Shown here in pieces: positions 31,544 through 40,274 of a DNA stretch of 56,529 bases (positions are counted from its first letter, which is position 1; each line of letters starts with the position of its first letter). Source of the stretch: Isoetes engelmannii (taxonomy: Eukaryota; Streptophyta; Lycopodiopsida; Isoetales; Isoetaceae). The DNA lies in assembly GCA_011763485.2 (NCBI GenBank), contig JAANSK020252606.1, positions 1-56,529 of the forward strand. The letters run 5' to 3'. The position numbers and the translations under genes were made by a program. The notes below the pieces were generated by a model. That model saw only the letters and a program-made list of their open reading frames with translations, had not been told where the DNA came from and did not search any database.

Positions 31544-32134
31544 TCAGGAACTCGGACCCTTGCCGCGCTTGTCGCTCGCTGCCGCGCGAGCCTGCAGCAT
31601 CGCCGTCACAGTCTTCTTGTTCGGTGTCTTTTCCACCGGCGGGTTCAGCGCCGCGATGAGCTTCACGCTCAGCTCGTTCGGCTCATACCACCCTGCAGCC
31701 TTGACCCGAATCAGCGGCAGGCCAGCGGCGGCGAACGCCTTGTCCTTGATCGCATCCGCCTCTTTCGTCTGCCGACTGTTGTGGCTCGCGTCATCCAGCT
31801 CGATCACCGCCCGAGCCTGGAACGTCGCACGATCCACGACAACGAAATCAGCATGCCGCTGGGAAATCTGCGCGAAGGCCTTCCAGAATCCCGACGACTT
31901 GTCGCCGCGACCGAGACCCGGCTTCACCCTGATGAGATCCGCCACACGGATCTTCGTCAGCAGCAGCTGGTCCGGCTCAATTGCATCGAGCATCGCAAAG
32001 TAGAACCGGGCCTCGCCGTGCGACAGCACAGGGCCTGCCTTCTCGTAAGGGTATTGCCGCGCGTTCTTCCCAACGGCGATCACCAGCGCGACGACACAAA
32101 GCACCACCACCGCCAGAATCCAAGTCTGATCCAT
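31544..32134 (-). CDS. DUF2726 nuclease-like protein with membrane anchor
   Basis: 196 aa. One N-terminal transmembrane helix (about 5-22), then the DUF2726 domain: LSHGEARFYFAMLDAI, LLTKIRVADLIRVKPGLGRG, HADFVVVDRATFQARAVIELDD (written in part), DKAFAAAGLPLIRV. The conserved D-x(n)-E-x-D pattern suggests a restriction-endonuclease-like fold. Family function is unknown. Confidence 0.8.
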   Translation of the reverse strand: MDQTWILAVVVLCVVALVIAVGKNARQYPYEKAGPVLSHGEARFYFAMLDAIEPDQLLLTKIRVADLIRVKPGLGRGDKSSGFWKAFAQISQRHADFVVVDRATFQARAVIELDDASHNSRQTKEADAIKDKAFAAAGLPLIRVKAAGWYEPNELSVKLIAALNPPVEKTPNKKTVTAMLQARAAASDKRGKGPSS

Positions 32135-32162
32135 CGTTCGAGCCCTCAGTTAGAAACGAAGA

Positions 32163-32198
32163 GACTGCACGCAGCGCGAACTCACGCTGCGTGCAGTC
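32163..32198 (-). terminator. Strong hairpin after the Ig-like protein gene
   Basis: Perfect 14-bp stem GACTGCACGCAGCG/CGCTGCGTGCAGTC with 8-base loop, directly downstream of the minus-strand stop at 32217. Confidence 0.75.
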
Positions 32199-32216
32199 AT
32201 GACAACCGACGACGAG

Positions 32217-33440
32217 TTACTTGAGCTTCACCGTCTTGACCACCGTCCCGATCGCATTCACGCAGGTCAGGTTGTAGGTCCTCCCCGCAGCCAGGCTGCC
32301 GTACTGGTACGCCGCCGAACCGCTGATGGGCTTGCTGCCGGTCCACGAACCGCTCGCCGTGCAGGCCGTCGCGTTCGGGAAATTCCAGGCCAGGTTGTCG
32401 GTCCGGCTCAGCCCGAGCGGACCACTCGGATTCACCGTTCCTGTGAACGTCGCGCCCTCGCCCGGCCCTGCGAGCACGGGGCTCACCGACAACTGGACCG
32501 TCCCCTGATACGACGGTCCCGCAAAATCACTCGGGCCGAAGCACGACAGGACGTAGCGATAGATCCCGGAGACCGTGAGGCTGCCCAGATTCCGCACATC
32601 CGAGGTGGCAACGCTTCCAGCAATCGCCCTCGATGGGTCCGGTACAGACGACGACATCGAGCACTGACTAACCGGGCCTGAGCCCGGTTGCGGTTCCCAC
32701 TTGAGTGTCGCGGTATCGCCAGACGCCAGACCCGTCTTGCCGTTCAGCTCGCTGAACGACATCGACACCGGCGGGGACTTCGACACGATGAACTGAACCG
32801 CCGACGTCCCCGAAGTCGCCCCATCGCTGCAGGTCAGCGTGTAGGTGTACGTCCCGATGTTGACGATGGGCACCGAACGGCTCTCTTGCACATTCACCGA
32901 TCCACTGATGAGCGAGCGCGTATCCGGCGCGCTGGACGACATCGAGCACGACGTGGGCACTGAAGACGCCGGCGTGTAACCCCACACCAGCGTCGTCGTA
33001 TCGCGCTCCCCGACATAGTAGGAATGCCGGGCATCCGCCGTGTCGATCTTCACGATGACGCCGGACGTGCCCGATGTGAACCTCACGGACTTCTCGACCT
33101 TCTCCCCCGTCACCGCGTAGCAGCTCAACGAGTAGATGTATGTGCCAGCCACGGTGCCAGGGAACTGCTGACTGCCTGACGGGGACCGACTGCCGGAGAA
33201 CGAGGCGTGGTCGGCATCGGGCGCGGTCGATCCTGCGACGCACGACGAAATGGGCGTGCTGCCCGGCGTTGGCCCCCAGCTCAGCGCGTAGGCCGTTCCC
33301 ACCGGAACGCTGCCGCCAGACTCAATCGGAGCGCCCGTCACATATCGCGCCGAGAAATCGAATTGCACATCCGCAACAGCGGGGACGCTGAGCGCAAGCA
33401 GCGCCGCGCACCCAAACCACTTGAGCACGTTCTTGTTCAT
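32217..33440 (-). CDS. Secreted protein with Ig-like repeats
   Basis: 407 aa. Start chosen at ATG 33440 behind AAAGGTGAAG. Signal peptide MNKNVLKWFGCAALLALSVPAVA. The mature part is four or five repeats of about 85 residues, each with a paired-Cys pattern: a Trp strand, an early Cys with SSSAPD or similar, then Y(T/R)Y(T/V)LSC near the end. This is typical of Ig-like or Big-type surface or periplasmic domains, each with one disulfide. Perhaps adhesion or conjugal surface contact. No sortase or autotransporter signal seen. Confidence 0.75.
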   Translation of the reverse strand: MNKNVLKWFGCAALLALSVPAVADVQFDFSARYVTGAPIESGGSVPVGTAYALSWGPTPGSTPISSCVAGSTAPDADHASFSGSRSPSGSQQFPGTVAGTYIYSLSCYAVTGEKVEKSVRFTSGTSGVIVKIDTADARHSYYVGERDTTTLVWGYTPASSVPTSCSMSSSAPDTRSLISGSVNVQESRSVPIVNIGTYTYTLTCSDGATSGTSAVQFIVSKSPPVSMSFSELNGKTGLASGDTATLKWEPQPGSGPVSQCSMSSSVPDPSRAIAGSVATSDVRNLGSLTVSGIYRYVLSCFGPSDFAGPSYQGTVQLSVSPVLAGPGEGATFTGTVNPSGPLGLSRTDNLAWNFPNATACTASGSWTGSKPISGSAAYQYGSLAAGRTYNLTCVNAIGTVVKTVKLK

Positions 33441-33482
33441 CACTTCACCTTTCTTGCCAACAGAGGGAGCCCACAAGGGCGA

Positions 33483-33767
33483 TTACTCGGCGACGCGGGA
33501 TTCAGCGTCGGCCGCACTGCACAGCGGCGAATAGGGCGGCCGGATCATCCAGCGCCACACGCCGACCACGTTGATGGCCAGGAAGAACGATTGCTGCAGC
33601 GCAAGGCCGCCGTGATCCTGCAGACAGGCAAACGCGAGCAAGCTCACGCTGGACACCACCCATAGCGGGTAAGCGAGCCCGGAGATTCGCGTGTTCGCTG
33701 CCATCAGCAGCGCGCCACCAATCCCGGACAACGAGCCCAACCATTCCAGCACCGAAATTCCAGTCAT
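33483..33767 (-). CDS. PnuC-like small membrane protein
   Basis: 94 aa with three transmembrane segments (about 8-24, 30-46, 55-72). The arrangement of NTRISGLAYPLWVVSS and FFLAINVVGVWRW resembles plasmid small membrane proteins of the PnuC-like type. Start chosen at ATG 33767 with AGGAATCC upstream. Confidence 0.6.
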   Translation of the reverse strand: MTGISVLEWLGSLSGIGGALLMAANTRISGLAYPLWVVSSVSLLAFACLQDHGGLALQQSFFLAINVVGVWRWMIRPPYSPLCSAADAESRVAE

Positions 33768-33832
33768 CGGGATTCCTGCGCGCCGCCTGCCTGCGTCGAG
33801 CCAGGCGGCGCTATTGCGAACTCGGGAATGGA

Positions 33833-34732
33833 TCAGCGGTTGTTGAGGAAGCCGAGCAGCTGGCCGATCCCAAGCTCGCCTTCGTACATCACCACGCCAT
33901 CGGCGTTGCATTCCGTCTTCACCGCGTCTTCCAAGTCGAGATTGCCGTCCAGCAATCCGAGCTTGAGTCCGTCCATGCCGGTGAAGACTTCGCCGGTGAA
34001 GACTTCATCGTCGGCGACCTTGATGCGGTCGCCGCGCGAGTCCTTCACGTATTGCTTGAACACGGTGTGGATCTGTTCCAGGTCATGCCGTGCTTTGGTC
34101 TCCGCTTCCTGCGAAAGCGGCTTGAGCGGATTCATCGAATCCTTCATTCGACCGGCCGTCAGAGTGCGGTCCTTGATGCCCAGCTTCTCGGCGATGCCGG
34201 TCAGGTCATAGCCGTCCTGACGGACGCCGATGGACCCGACCGCGCCCATCGTCGGCGCATAAATGCGCGACGCTGCAGTGGCGATGAGATAGCCGCCGCT
34301 GGCCATCATGTCCTCACCTACCGCGATCACCTTCTTATCGTTTTTCTTGGCGAGCTTGAGGATGTAGTCGTGCAGCATCTGTGACTGCCCGACCATGCCG
34401 CCGGGCGAGTTGATCGCCAGCGCGACACACAGCGCCTTCTTGTCGCCGAAGGCCTTTTCGAGCACCGGATACAGCACAGCGGTGCTTGCCAGCTTGCCGG
34501 TGGCAATCGGGCCGTCCACGCGAACCACCGCGGCGTAATTCTTCGCCACCGGATGAATGTCGCCTCGCTCAAGCATGTACCAGACGTTGAACCCCATGTA
34601 CGCGAGCATCGAGGCACCGAAGAACATCCAGCGCCAGTTCTTCCGCCGGCCCTCGCTCGCCCGGTGCTTCACGTATTCCGCCATCGCGGAGTAAAGAGCC
34701 TCACGGCCCGGCTTCTGCAGTTTTTCGGTCAT
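33833..34732 (-). CDS. SppA/SohB-like membrane serine protease
   Basis: 299 aa. One transmembrane helix near residues 34-52. Then the SppA (S49) core: NSPGGMVGQSQMLHDYI, the serine in MMASGGYLIATAASRIYA, SIGVRQDGYD and the Lys-containing helix downstream. Family members cleave signal-peptide remnants and other membrane proteins. Ribosome binding site AGAGGA. The promoter carries a GTAGCA-N5-TGCTAC operator, shared with the ClpP-fold protein gene at 26410. Confidence 0.85.
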   Translation of the reverse strand: MTEKLQKPGREALYSAMAEYVKHRASEGRRKNWRWMFFGASMLAYMGFNVWYMLERGDIHPVAKNYAAVVRVDGPIATGKLASTAVLYPVLEKAFGDKKALCVALAINSPGGMVGQSQMLHDYILKLAKKNDKKVIAVGEDMMASGGYLIATAASRIYAPTMGAVGSIGVRQDGYDLTGIAEKLGIKDRTLTAGRMKDSMNPLKPLSQEAETKARHDLEQIHTVFKQYVKDSRGDRIKVADDEVFTGEVFTGMDGLKLGLLDGNLDLEDAVKTECNADGVVMYEGELGIGQLLGFLNNR

Positions 34733-34755
34733 CGGATGTCCTCTGGAGGTTTCGT

Positions 34756-34772
34756 GTAGCAGATTCTGCTAC
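34756..34772. promoter_or_regulatory. GTAGCA-N5-TGCTAC operator at the SppA-like gene
   Basis: GTAGCAGATTCTGCTAC, perfect 8-bp arms around one base, 24 bp upstream of the minus-strand start codon. Confidence 0.75.
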
Positions 34773-34861
34773 GCTGAGTATTGCACACAAAAAAAGGCTT
34801 TGTGCATGCAAGACTGCCAGTTTTGCACCCAATGAGCGACCCGGCGCGGACCTATCCACAG

Positions 34862-35116
34862 ATGCACATGTGCAATCCGTCTCAGTGCAAGCCACCACCG
34901 TTCGCTACGCTCCGGCGAATGTCGGCCGTGCGGCCGGCTTTCTTTCCACTGCGCCGGGGGCGGCTCGCATCAAGCCCCGCCTCAACGCCTGCGTTGCAGC
35001 CGATGAGCGAGGCTGTGACCCGTTCCTTTCCCCCGGTGCCTTCCGGTTCCCGTCAGCGCGATCGCGCCCTCTGCGCGAGTCGCGCCGAATTTCAGGGACC
35101 ACCACCGGGAGGATGT
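34862..35116 (+). promoter_or_regulatory. Structured leader, family E copy 2
   Basis: Begins with a one-mismatch palindrome ATGCACATGTGCAA (34862-34875, copy 8). Hairpin CGCCTGC (34986-34992) with GCAGCCG (34996-35002), one mismatch, flanked by TCAA and ATGAGCGAGGCTGTGACCC, as in copy 1. Ribosome binding site GGGAGGA. Confidence 0.7.
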
Positions 35117-35725
35117 ATGCCGAACATCATTGAGAGATTGATCGACAGCGAAGAACACGCCGTCGAAGCCGCAGTGCCGCCAGTCGCCGAGGAAGCAGCC
35201 GAGACGCTGGAACAGGCCACGAATGCGCTGCAGACCGCCAAGACGCTGATCGCCGAGGCGATGGCGTCCCACATCTATGACTCGGCGAACGGGGAGCGCC
35301 CGGAACCCGGCTGCGCCTTCGCCGCCGGCATCGTCACCATCGACCAGGTGCTGCGCCGCATCGGCCCGCAGACGCGCTGCGACGAGTGCGGCTCGGACAT
35401 CCCCGACCTCCACCCGTCCTGCGTCAACGACTACCACGCCGACAACTGCAGCCTGCACCCGCAGAACACCGCCGCAGCACCGCCGAGGGCTGCCGCGCTG
35501 CACCCGTTCACCGTCCTGCTGATGAAGCCGGATTACCTCGCCGACAACTACGGCGAGGACACCGCACTGATCCACGTGGACGCTGCGACAGCCGCCGAGG
35601 CGGCCACCGAAGCACAAGCCCGTGCCTTCGCGCATGAGTCCGCCGTCGAAGATGACGGCTCCCCCGATGACTTCGGCGTGGTGCTGCTGATCGCCGGCAC
35701 CCACTTCGACCTCAAGGGGGAATGA
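35117..35725 (+). CDS. Hypothetical protein with zinc-ribbon-like Cys (202 aa)
   Basis: Start fixed by GGGAGGA. N-terminal helix region, then QTRCDECGSDIPDLHPSC with four cysteines near residue 95-112 and a further Cys, a likely zinc site. C-terminal alpha/beta part from LMKPDYLADNYGEDT. Unknown family. First of a three-gene overlapping operon. Confidence 0.65.
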   Translation: MPNIIERLIDSEEHAVEAAVPPVAEEAAETLEQATNALQTAKTLIAEAMASHIYDSANGERPEPGCAFAAGIVTIDQVLRRIGPQTRCDECGSDIPDLHPSCVNDYHADNCSLHPQNTAAAPPRAAALHPFTVLLMKPDYLADNYGEDTALIHVDAATAAEAATEAQARAFAHESAVEDDGSPDDFGVVLLIAGTHFDLKGE

Positions 35726-35729
35726 CGCC

Positions 35730-36095
35730 ATGACCCTGACCGTGATCGGCTTCCTCAAGCACTCCGAACTCGACCGCTGGGAGGGCGGCTGCGACCCGAG
35801 CACCGCCCAGGCCGGCTACTTCGACCTGCGCGTCACCGGGAAGTCGGTGCCCGAGCTACGCCAGAACATCGCCCGCGCGCTCTGCTGCGACAACGAGGAC
35901 CTGACGCTCGACGCCTGCGATGAGCCGGGCCGGATCGACGTGGAAGTCACCGAGACGGCCGAAGGCAGCCGTGCGACAGCTTCCGAGCTGGTCCGCTGGA
36001 AACGCGGCGAGCTGGACTTGTGGACGACGACTTACACCTGTCACGTCCACATCACCCGACCGGCCGGACGCCTCATGGAGGCCGCCCGTTCGTGA
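35730..36095 (+). CDS. Hypothetical protein (121 aa)
   Basis: Compact alpha/beta protein with two adjacent cysteines (ALCCDNEDLTLDACDEPG). Starts 4 bp after the previous stop and ends in a GTGA overlap with the next gene. Unknown. Confidence 0.6.
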   Translation: MTLTVIGFLKHSELDRWEGGCDPSTAQAGYFDLRVTGKSVPELRQNIARALCCDNEDLTLDACDEPGRIDVEVTETAEGSRATASELVRWKRGELDLWTTTYTCHVHITRPAGRLMEAARS

Positions 36096-36502
36096 CTTTG
36101 TTCCTCGTCTCTTGCGTCAAAGACAAGCACCCCGCGCCGAGGCCGGCGCGGGAGCTTTACCGCTCCGATTGGTTCAACAAGGCCCGAACCTACGTGGAAG
36201 CCCAGCGAGCGCCGTGGTTCATCCTCAGCGCCGAGCACGGCCTTGTGCATCCCGATGCGGTGATCGCGCCCTACGAACGCAGCCTGCTCAATTTCAGCAT
36301 CGCCGAACGGCACGCCTGGGGGCAGCGCGTCATCGCCCAGCTCGACGCGCTGCCCTACGCGCCGACCGTCGTGTTCCTCGCCGGCCGGCTCTACCACGAG
36401 CCCCTTGCCCTATGGGCCGGGGCTCGCATCCAGACGCCCCTCGCCCGCATGGGCATCGGCCTGCAGAAGTCCTGGCTGGCCGCTAACGCCCCCGCCCGGT
36501 AA
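36092..36502 (+). CDS. DUF6884-type protein
   Basis: 136 aa, GTG start overlapping the previous stop. Sequence LVSCVKDKHPAPRPARELYRSDWF and WFILSAEHGLVHPDAVIAPYE match the pattern of DUF6884, a small plasmid/phage-associated domain with conserved Cys, Lys and LSA-HGL blocks. Activity unknown. Confidence 0.7.
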   Translation: MTLFLVSCVKDKHPAPRPARELYRSDWFNKARTYVEAQRAPWFILSAEHGLVHPDAVIAPYERSLLNFSIAERHAWGQRVIAQLDALPYAPTVVFLAGRLYHEPLALWAGARIQTPLARMGIGLQKSWLAANAPAR

Positions 36503-36580
36503 TCCCTCGTGACTTCCTACTCGATGAGCTTCGCCGACTCGATCCGCCCCGTTCCACTCACCGCCGCTGAGGGTTTCTGA

Positions 36581-36850
36581 ATGCACCTCTACCAAGATGC
36601 TGCCGCCGACACCATCGCTCAGCAGCTCAACGATGCGTGCCGAAGAGGCTCCGTCGTGGATTCCGCCGCGCTTGTCGCTGACCTGGCACCAATCGAGCTG
36701 CTGATTGTCATGCTACGAGCTGGATTCGTCGGCGTTGGCATCGGCGCCAGTGCCGGATTTGGACAAGAGAGTCTTCGACAATGTGTAGTCGAAGCCTGTG
36801 AACGCAAAATTGATGGATGGACTTGGACCAACGAAAGGGCCTTAGCGTGA
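36581..36850 (+). CDS. Hypothetical protein (89 aa)
   Basis: No recognised family. Residues 32-62 are hydrophobic and may be a buried or membrane segment (APIELLIVMLRAGFVGVGIG). Overlaps the next gene (GTGA). Base composition is slightly lower in GC than neighbours. Confidence 0.55.
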   Translation: MHLYQDAAADTIAQQLNDACRRGSVVDSAALVADLAPIELLIVMLRAGFVGVGIGASAGFGQESLRQCVVEACERKIDGWTWTNERALA

Positions 36851-37179
36851 AGCACTACACCGTGACGTGTGTCGAAACCTGCCCGACCTGCAAGGGACTA
36901 GGTACCGTGCCGGCCGACGTGCTGGCGGGCTTCCTCGCTGCTGCAGTCAACATCGAGCTGGACGACGCTGCGAACGATGCGGCTTCCTTCCCGGCCGGTG
37001 ATGCGGGCCACATCTGCCCTGAGTGCCACGGTGAAACGCTGCGGCAATCCACCGTGCGCCTCGATGAGGCACTGCGAGCGCTTGGCTTCAACCTCGGACA
37101 TTCTTTCGCAAGCTCGTCTGAAAAGCCGATCACCGCGCCAGTGCGCAAACGCCGAGCCTCGTCACGCCCTCGCGGATGA
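36847..37179 (+). CDS. Small zinc-finger protein (DnaJ-type Cys pairs)
   Basis: 110 aa. Cys pairs CPTCKGLGTV and CPECHGETLR form a DnaJ-like CxxCxG zinc site. The tail is Arg/Ser-rich. GTG start in the previous stop. A similar small Cys-pair protein is encoded at 54220. Confidence 0.65.
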   Translation: MKHYTVTCVETCPTCKGLGTVPADVLAGFLAAAVNIELDDAANDAASFPAGDAGHICPECHGETLRQSTVRLDEALRALGFNLGHSFASSSEKPITAPVRKRRASSRPRG

Positions 37180-37524
37180 TCTGCCTCAATCGCCGGCGAT
37201 CCCGAGCGAATCGCACGCACCCGTCTGCCGAGCGAAAGCCCGTCGACCTACGCCCTCGCTGAACCCGTGGTGCCCTTTGCTGCCGGCATGTAGCCCAGCG
37301 CGCGTACCGCGGTCTGCGTGGTGCGCAACAGGTCCTTCTCCGGTCGGGATCGCGCTGTCGCCTATTCGAGCAAGCGATCGCGCCGGGGGAAGGCCCAAGC
37401 CTTCGGTTCGCTCTTCCGCTTGACGGGCTTGCAGCCCGACAACCGGGGATCGCTCAGGCCTTCACCGCCGCTTTCCTCGCTTGCTGCTTCTGCTCCGCGC
37501 TCAATCCACCGACCGGAGACCCTA
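37180..37524 (+). promoter_or_regulatory. Structured leader (singleton)
   Basis: Hairpin CGGGCT (37424-37429) with AGCCCG (37433-37438), flanked by TTGA and ACAACCGGGG, ending 87 bp before the ATG. Ribosome binding site CCGGAG. Confidence 0.6.
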
Positions 37525-37893
37525 ATGAGCATCACCTTCTACGCAGGCTTCGAGGCTTCCCCGAAACGCTGGAACTACATCGCCGACGTGGAGTCGGTCA
37601 ACGTGTCCAGCAGCAACGGCAGGGACCTGATCGCCGCGCTCGGCTTCCAGGAAGAAGACGGCTGTCTCGATCCGGTGTCGATCGACACCTTCATGGACCG
37701 CTGCAGCATCGCCCTCTGCGTCGCCGAGGTCGAGGATGAAGGCCGGGCACCTTCAGATTCCTTCGGCGAGCGCGGCGCCCGCTTCATCGACTGCGGCCGA
37801 GCCCCCGGCTACATCGGATCGCGGATGATCCAGCTCCGCGCGATGGCACGCGCCGGCAAAGCCAAAGGCGCCACCCACATCTACGCGGCATAG
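37525..37893 (+). CDS. Hypothetical protein, leader-controlled (122 aa)
   Basis: Ribosome binding site CCGGAG. Alpha/beta composition with SNGRDLIAALGFQEEDG, a Cys pair SIALCVAEVEDEG and a final basic helix. Unknown. Confidence 0.6.
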   Translation: MSITFYAGFEASPKRWNYIADVESVNVSSSNGRDLIAALGFQEEDGCLDPVSIDTFMDRCSIALCVAEVEDEGRAPSDSFGERGARFIDCGRAPGYIGSRMIQLRAMARAGKAKGATHIYAA

Positions 37894-37898
37894 CCGCC

Positions 37899-37930
37899 AC
37901 TCCCGCGAAATTCGCGGGAGTTCTTCTGCG
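37899..37930. repeat. Iteron-containing palindrome outside oriV
   Basis: ACTCCCGCGAA/TTCGCGGGAGT palindrome (37899-37921) runs into an exact inverted iteron CGGGAGTTCTTCTGCG (37915-37930). A second perfect hairpin ACACGCGCTCGA/TCGAGCGCGTGT follows at 37933-37958 and can terminate the minus-strand gene. Confidence 0.8.
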
Positions 37931-37961
37931 TGACACGCGCTCGACATCGAGCGCGTGTTCC

Positions 37962-38606
37962 TCAGTGGATGTCCTTCGCGCGGCGGGGTTTCTGCGCTGG
38001 TCCGGCTTTCACCATCTGCCGGAATTCTCCACGCGCCACTTCCTCAAGCCGGTAATCCGACACGAAGATCAGCGCCTGTTCGTAGCGGGTTGCCACCAGC
38101 CCCAGCATGTAGACCGTCAGCAGCCAGGGGTAATGACCTGTCATGACGAAGTAACGTCCCAGCGTGCGATTTCTCCCGGTCGGGAACACGCGAACAATGA
38201 CCGCGGCGTCGATTTCCTTACCGTCCACCGACACCGACACGTCGACCTGGTGCTTTCCTCCGCTGGACCCTCGAATGATTTCCAGGATGTGCGCTTCGAC
38301 CTCTTCGATGTGCTGTGCGGTTCGTTCGGTGACGACCTGCAGCTGCATTTTCTGCCCCGTGGCTTCCAGGTTGTGCCAGAGCCCTCCCAGGCAGGTTCCA
38401 AGTCCGGGGTTTTCTCCGATGGCCAGATCCAGTTCGTCCAGCTCGCGTGCGTCCGATTCCGCCGCTATTTCCGCCAGGATCTTCTGTCCTTCGATCAGCG
38501 CGTCCTGCCGCTGTCTCTCGTTGATGCCGTACCGCATCTTCGCCAGTTCCATGAACAGTGCATCCAACCGCTGCAGCTTCAGTCCTTTCTGCTTGCTCTC
38601 TGACAT
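37962..38606 (-). CDS. Hypothetical protein (214 aa), variable-slot gene
   Basis: Start chosen at ATG 38606 with GGAGAGGAA upstream. Helical N-terminal half (QRLDALFMELAKMRYGINER), then VSVSVDGKEIDAAVIVRVF and a hydrophobic WLLTVYMLGLVAT near residue 165. No family recognised. In the duplicated layout it occupies the slot taken by the CoiA-like gene at 47586. Confidence 0.6.
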   Translation of the reverse strand: MSESKQKGLKLQRLDALFMELAKMRYGINERQRQDALIEGQKILAEIAAESDARELDELDLAIGENPGLGTCLGGLWHNLEATGQKMQLQVVTERTAQHIEEVEAHILEIIRGSSGGKHQVDVSVSVDGKEIDAAVIVRVFPTGRNRTLGRYFVMTGHYPWLLTVYMLGLVATRYEQALIFVSDYRLEEVARGEFRQMVKAGPAQKPRRAKDIH

Positions 38607-39245
38607 CGTTGGGTTCCTCTCCCCGAGTACGTTCAAACCTTTCGAGTGTACGAGGCGGGCGATTCGCTGCGCGACCGGCGCTTTCGTGCCGTGCATCGAG
38701 CCCCGCGATGACGCAGCGGGTCTCGCCCCTTCGGGCTTCAATACGCACTATCGCTCTTGGCCTCCGGCCGCCAGAAGCGCACAGCCACAGCAGCTCGCTG
38801 CGAGGCCGGTGGCCCCCGCAACGAGGGGATGCTGCGATCGAGGCCACCGCCGCGTCGGCGGTGCAGATCCTGCCGCTGTCGCCGCGATGATCGAAAGTCG
38901 CTTGCAGTGTGATCCGATCAGCAAACGGCGAAACAGCACCGAGGCAGTCGCCGCTGCAATGCCGGACAATCTCGCGCCAGGACTCACCCTCGCCGAACCG
39001 ACGCTGCACCGATGGAAAGGCGTGGCCAGGTCTCGCGGTAGGAGTGGCGGTGCGGCAGTGCTACATGCGAACTCTAGGTCGGCGCGCGTCAGCTGCATGA
39101 GCAAGGCCTTCGGCTCACCCGTTCCGCATCGACGGCTGCATGAAGCGCAGCCGACGAGCGGGGACGTGTGACTCTGCAGCCGCCGCTTGATCGCCGCCCT
39201 ACTGAGTTTCGCGCACTACCGCGCCACTCAACCGGAGACACAAAC
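38607..39245 (+). promoter_or_regulatory. Structured leader, family D copy 1 and upstream module
   Basis: 39024-39245 is about 95 percent identical to 49004-49225. Hairpin CGGCTGC (39133-39139) with GCAGCCG (39147-39153), ending 93 bp before the ATG. Upstream 38640-38770 shares GATTCGCTGCGCGACC, ATCGAGCCCCGCGATGA and TCTCGCCCCTTCGGGCT with 48605-48730. Confidence 0.85.
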
Positions 39246-39446
39246 ATGGCCAAGCCCACCCATCGGATTCTGCAGGTCGAAGACCGCGGCGAAGGCAAGA
39301 AGCCCTACTGGCGCGAGGTTGGCGTGGCTTTCACGAACGGCGATGGCTCACAGAATCTGCTGTTCGCCGTCATCCCGATGATCGGCAAACACACCATCCA
39401 GCTGCGCCCGATCACCGAACGCGACGAAGACGGCTCGCAGGACTGA
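39246..39446 (+). CDS. MAKPTHR-family small protein, copy 1
   Basis: 66 aa, ribosome binding site CCGGAGA. Identical to the first 27 residues of the product at 49226 and about 75 percent overall (RILQVEDRGEGKKPYWREVG, FAVIPMIGKHTIQLRPI). Beta-rich small domain resembling plasmid proteins of unknown function. Confidence 0.75.
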   Translation: MAKPTHRILQVEDRGEGKKPYWREVGVAFTNGDGSQNLLFAVIPMIGKHTIQLRPITERDEDGSQD

Positions 39447-39485
39447 TCCGAACTCCCAACGAAGCGGCTCCCCCATCGCTTCATT

Positions 39486-39515
39486 GCCCCCGCTCGATGC
39501 GGGGGCCTTTCTTTT
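39486..39515 (+). terminator. Terminator
   Basis: GCCCCCGC/GCGGGGGC stem, loop TCGAT, T-rich run. The same terminator follows the paralogue (49494-49520). Confidence 0.9.
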
Positions 39516-39549
39516 ATCCGGCTTCTCGCTCGCCACGGCAACAGCACGG

Positions 39550-39563
39550 TTGCACATGTGCAA
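39550..39563. repeat. 14-bp palindrome TTGCACATGTGCAA, copy 9
   Basis: Exact copy after the MAKPTHR terminator. Followed by a GTCCGTC/GACGGAC inverted repeat and a CGCGGTGCCCGCT box, the same order as after 49562. Confidence 0.9.
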
Positions 39564-39649
39564 CGGCTACATCAGGTCCGTCTCGCCGCTGCGCGTCTTC
39601 GACGGACTACTACGACACCGTACTCGAGGACGGCATGCGCGGTGCCCGC

Positions 39650-40120
39650 TTACTCAACGCTCGCCTTCGGCATCGCGTTGTCGCCGGCAACCTTCGGTTG
39701 CTCGGCTTCCAGCCAGTGCGACGGAATCGGCTTGCGCGCGTTGCGTCGCATCCTGCGATCCGCGTGACTGTCGCAGTAGCCGCCGGCCTGCATCCACCAC
39801 ACCCACTCCGCTGCCGCGTAATCCAGTTCCTTCTGGTTGCCGCACCGCTTCCCGAGCCGGTTGATGGCACGGCAGCGACACACGCCGTGCGCCTTCTGGA
39901 ACAACCGATAGTCGGCCTCGCGCACCCCTGCGAGCTTTGCTCGCAGTGCGATCACATCGGTCATCGCCAGGGCGACTTCCGCAGCCGTCAGCACATGATC
40001 GTGCAGCCCTTCGCGGAAGACGCATTGCACCCCGGCGTGCTGCAGGGCCTGAACCGTCTCGACCATCCCGCTGTTGTCGATGCACTCCACGTCGATCGCG
40101 CTCTGCTGTTCCTGGCTCAT
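39650..40120 (-). CDS. Hypothetical protein (156 aa), variable-slot gene
   Basis: Start taken at MSQEQQSAID (40120); a GTG at 40180 is possible. Helical EVALAMTDVIALRAKLAGVREA, then HGVCRCRAINRLGKRCGN and a Trp/Cys-rich part resembling a small zinc-binding module. No family recognised. Its slot in the second layout copy holds an unrelated gene (49697). Confidence 0.5.
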   Translation of the reverse strand: MSQEQQSAIDVECIDNSGMVETVQALQHAGVQCVFREGLHDHVLTAAEVALAMTDVIALRAKLAGVREADYRLFQKAHGVCRCRAINRLGKRCGNQKELDYAAAEWVWWMQAGGYCDSHADRRMRRNARKPIPSHWLEAEQPKVAGDNAMPKASVE

Positions 40121-40274
40121 GACCCGCATGAAAGCACAGCCGGCGCGAGCGACGACGCGCAGTCCGCTGGTCAAACCCACGGTCTATGCCAGTTGATGTC
40201 GGTCCATGCGAATACAGCGCGGGTTACGAGCCGACCAGCGGTTGCTGAACTGCACCGACGCCACGACAGGGCAT

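Noticed and set aside
36510-36580. 23-codon GTG-start frame before 36581
   Set aside because: Ends at the next start codon in a coupled manner but has no ribosome binding site or recognisable content; too weak to list.
38164-39171. 335-codon plus-strand frame through the family D leader
   Set aside because: Runs antisense to the gene at 37962-38606 and then through conserved non-coding leader.
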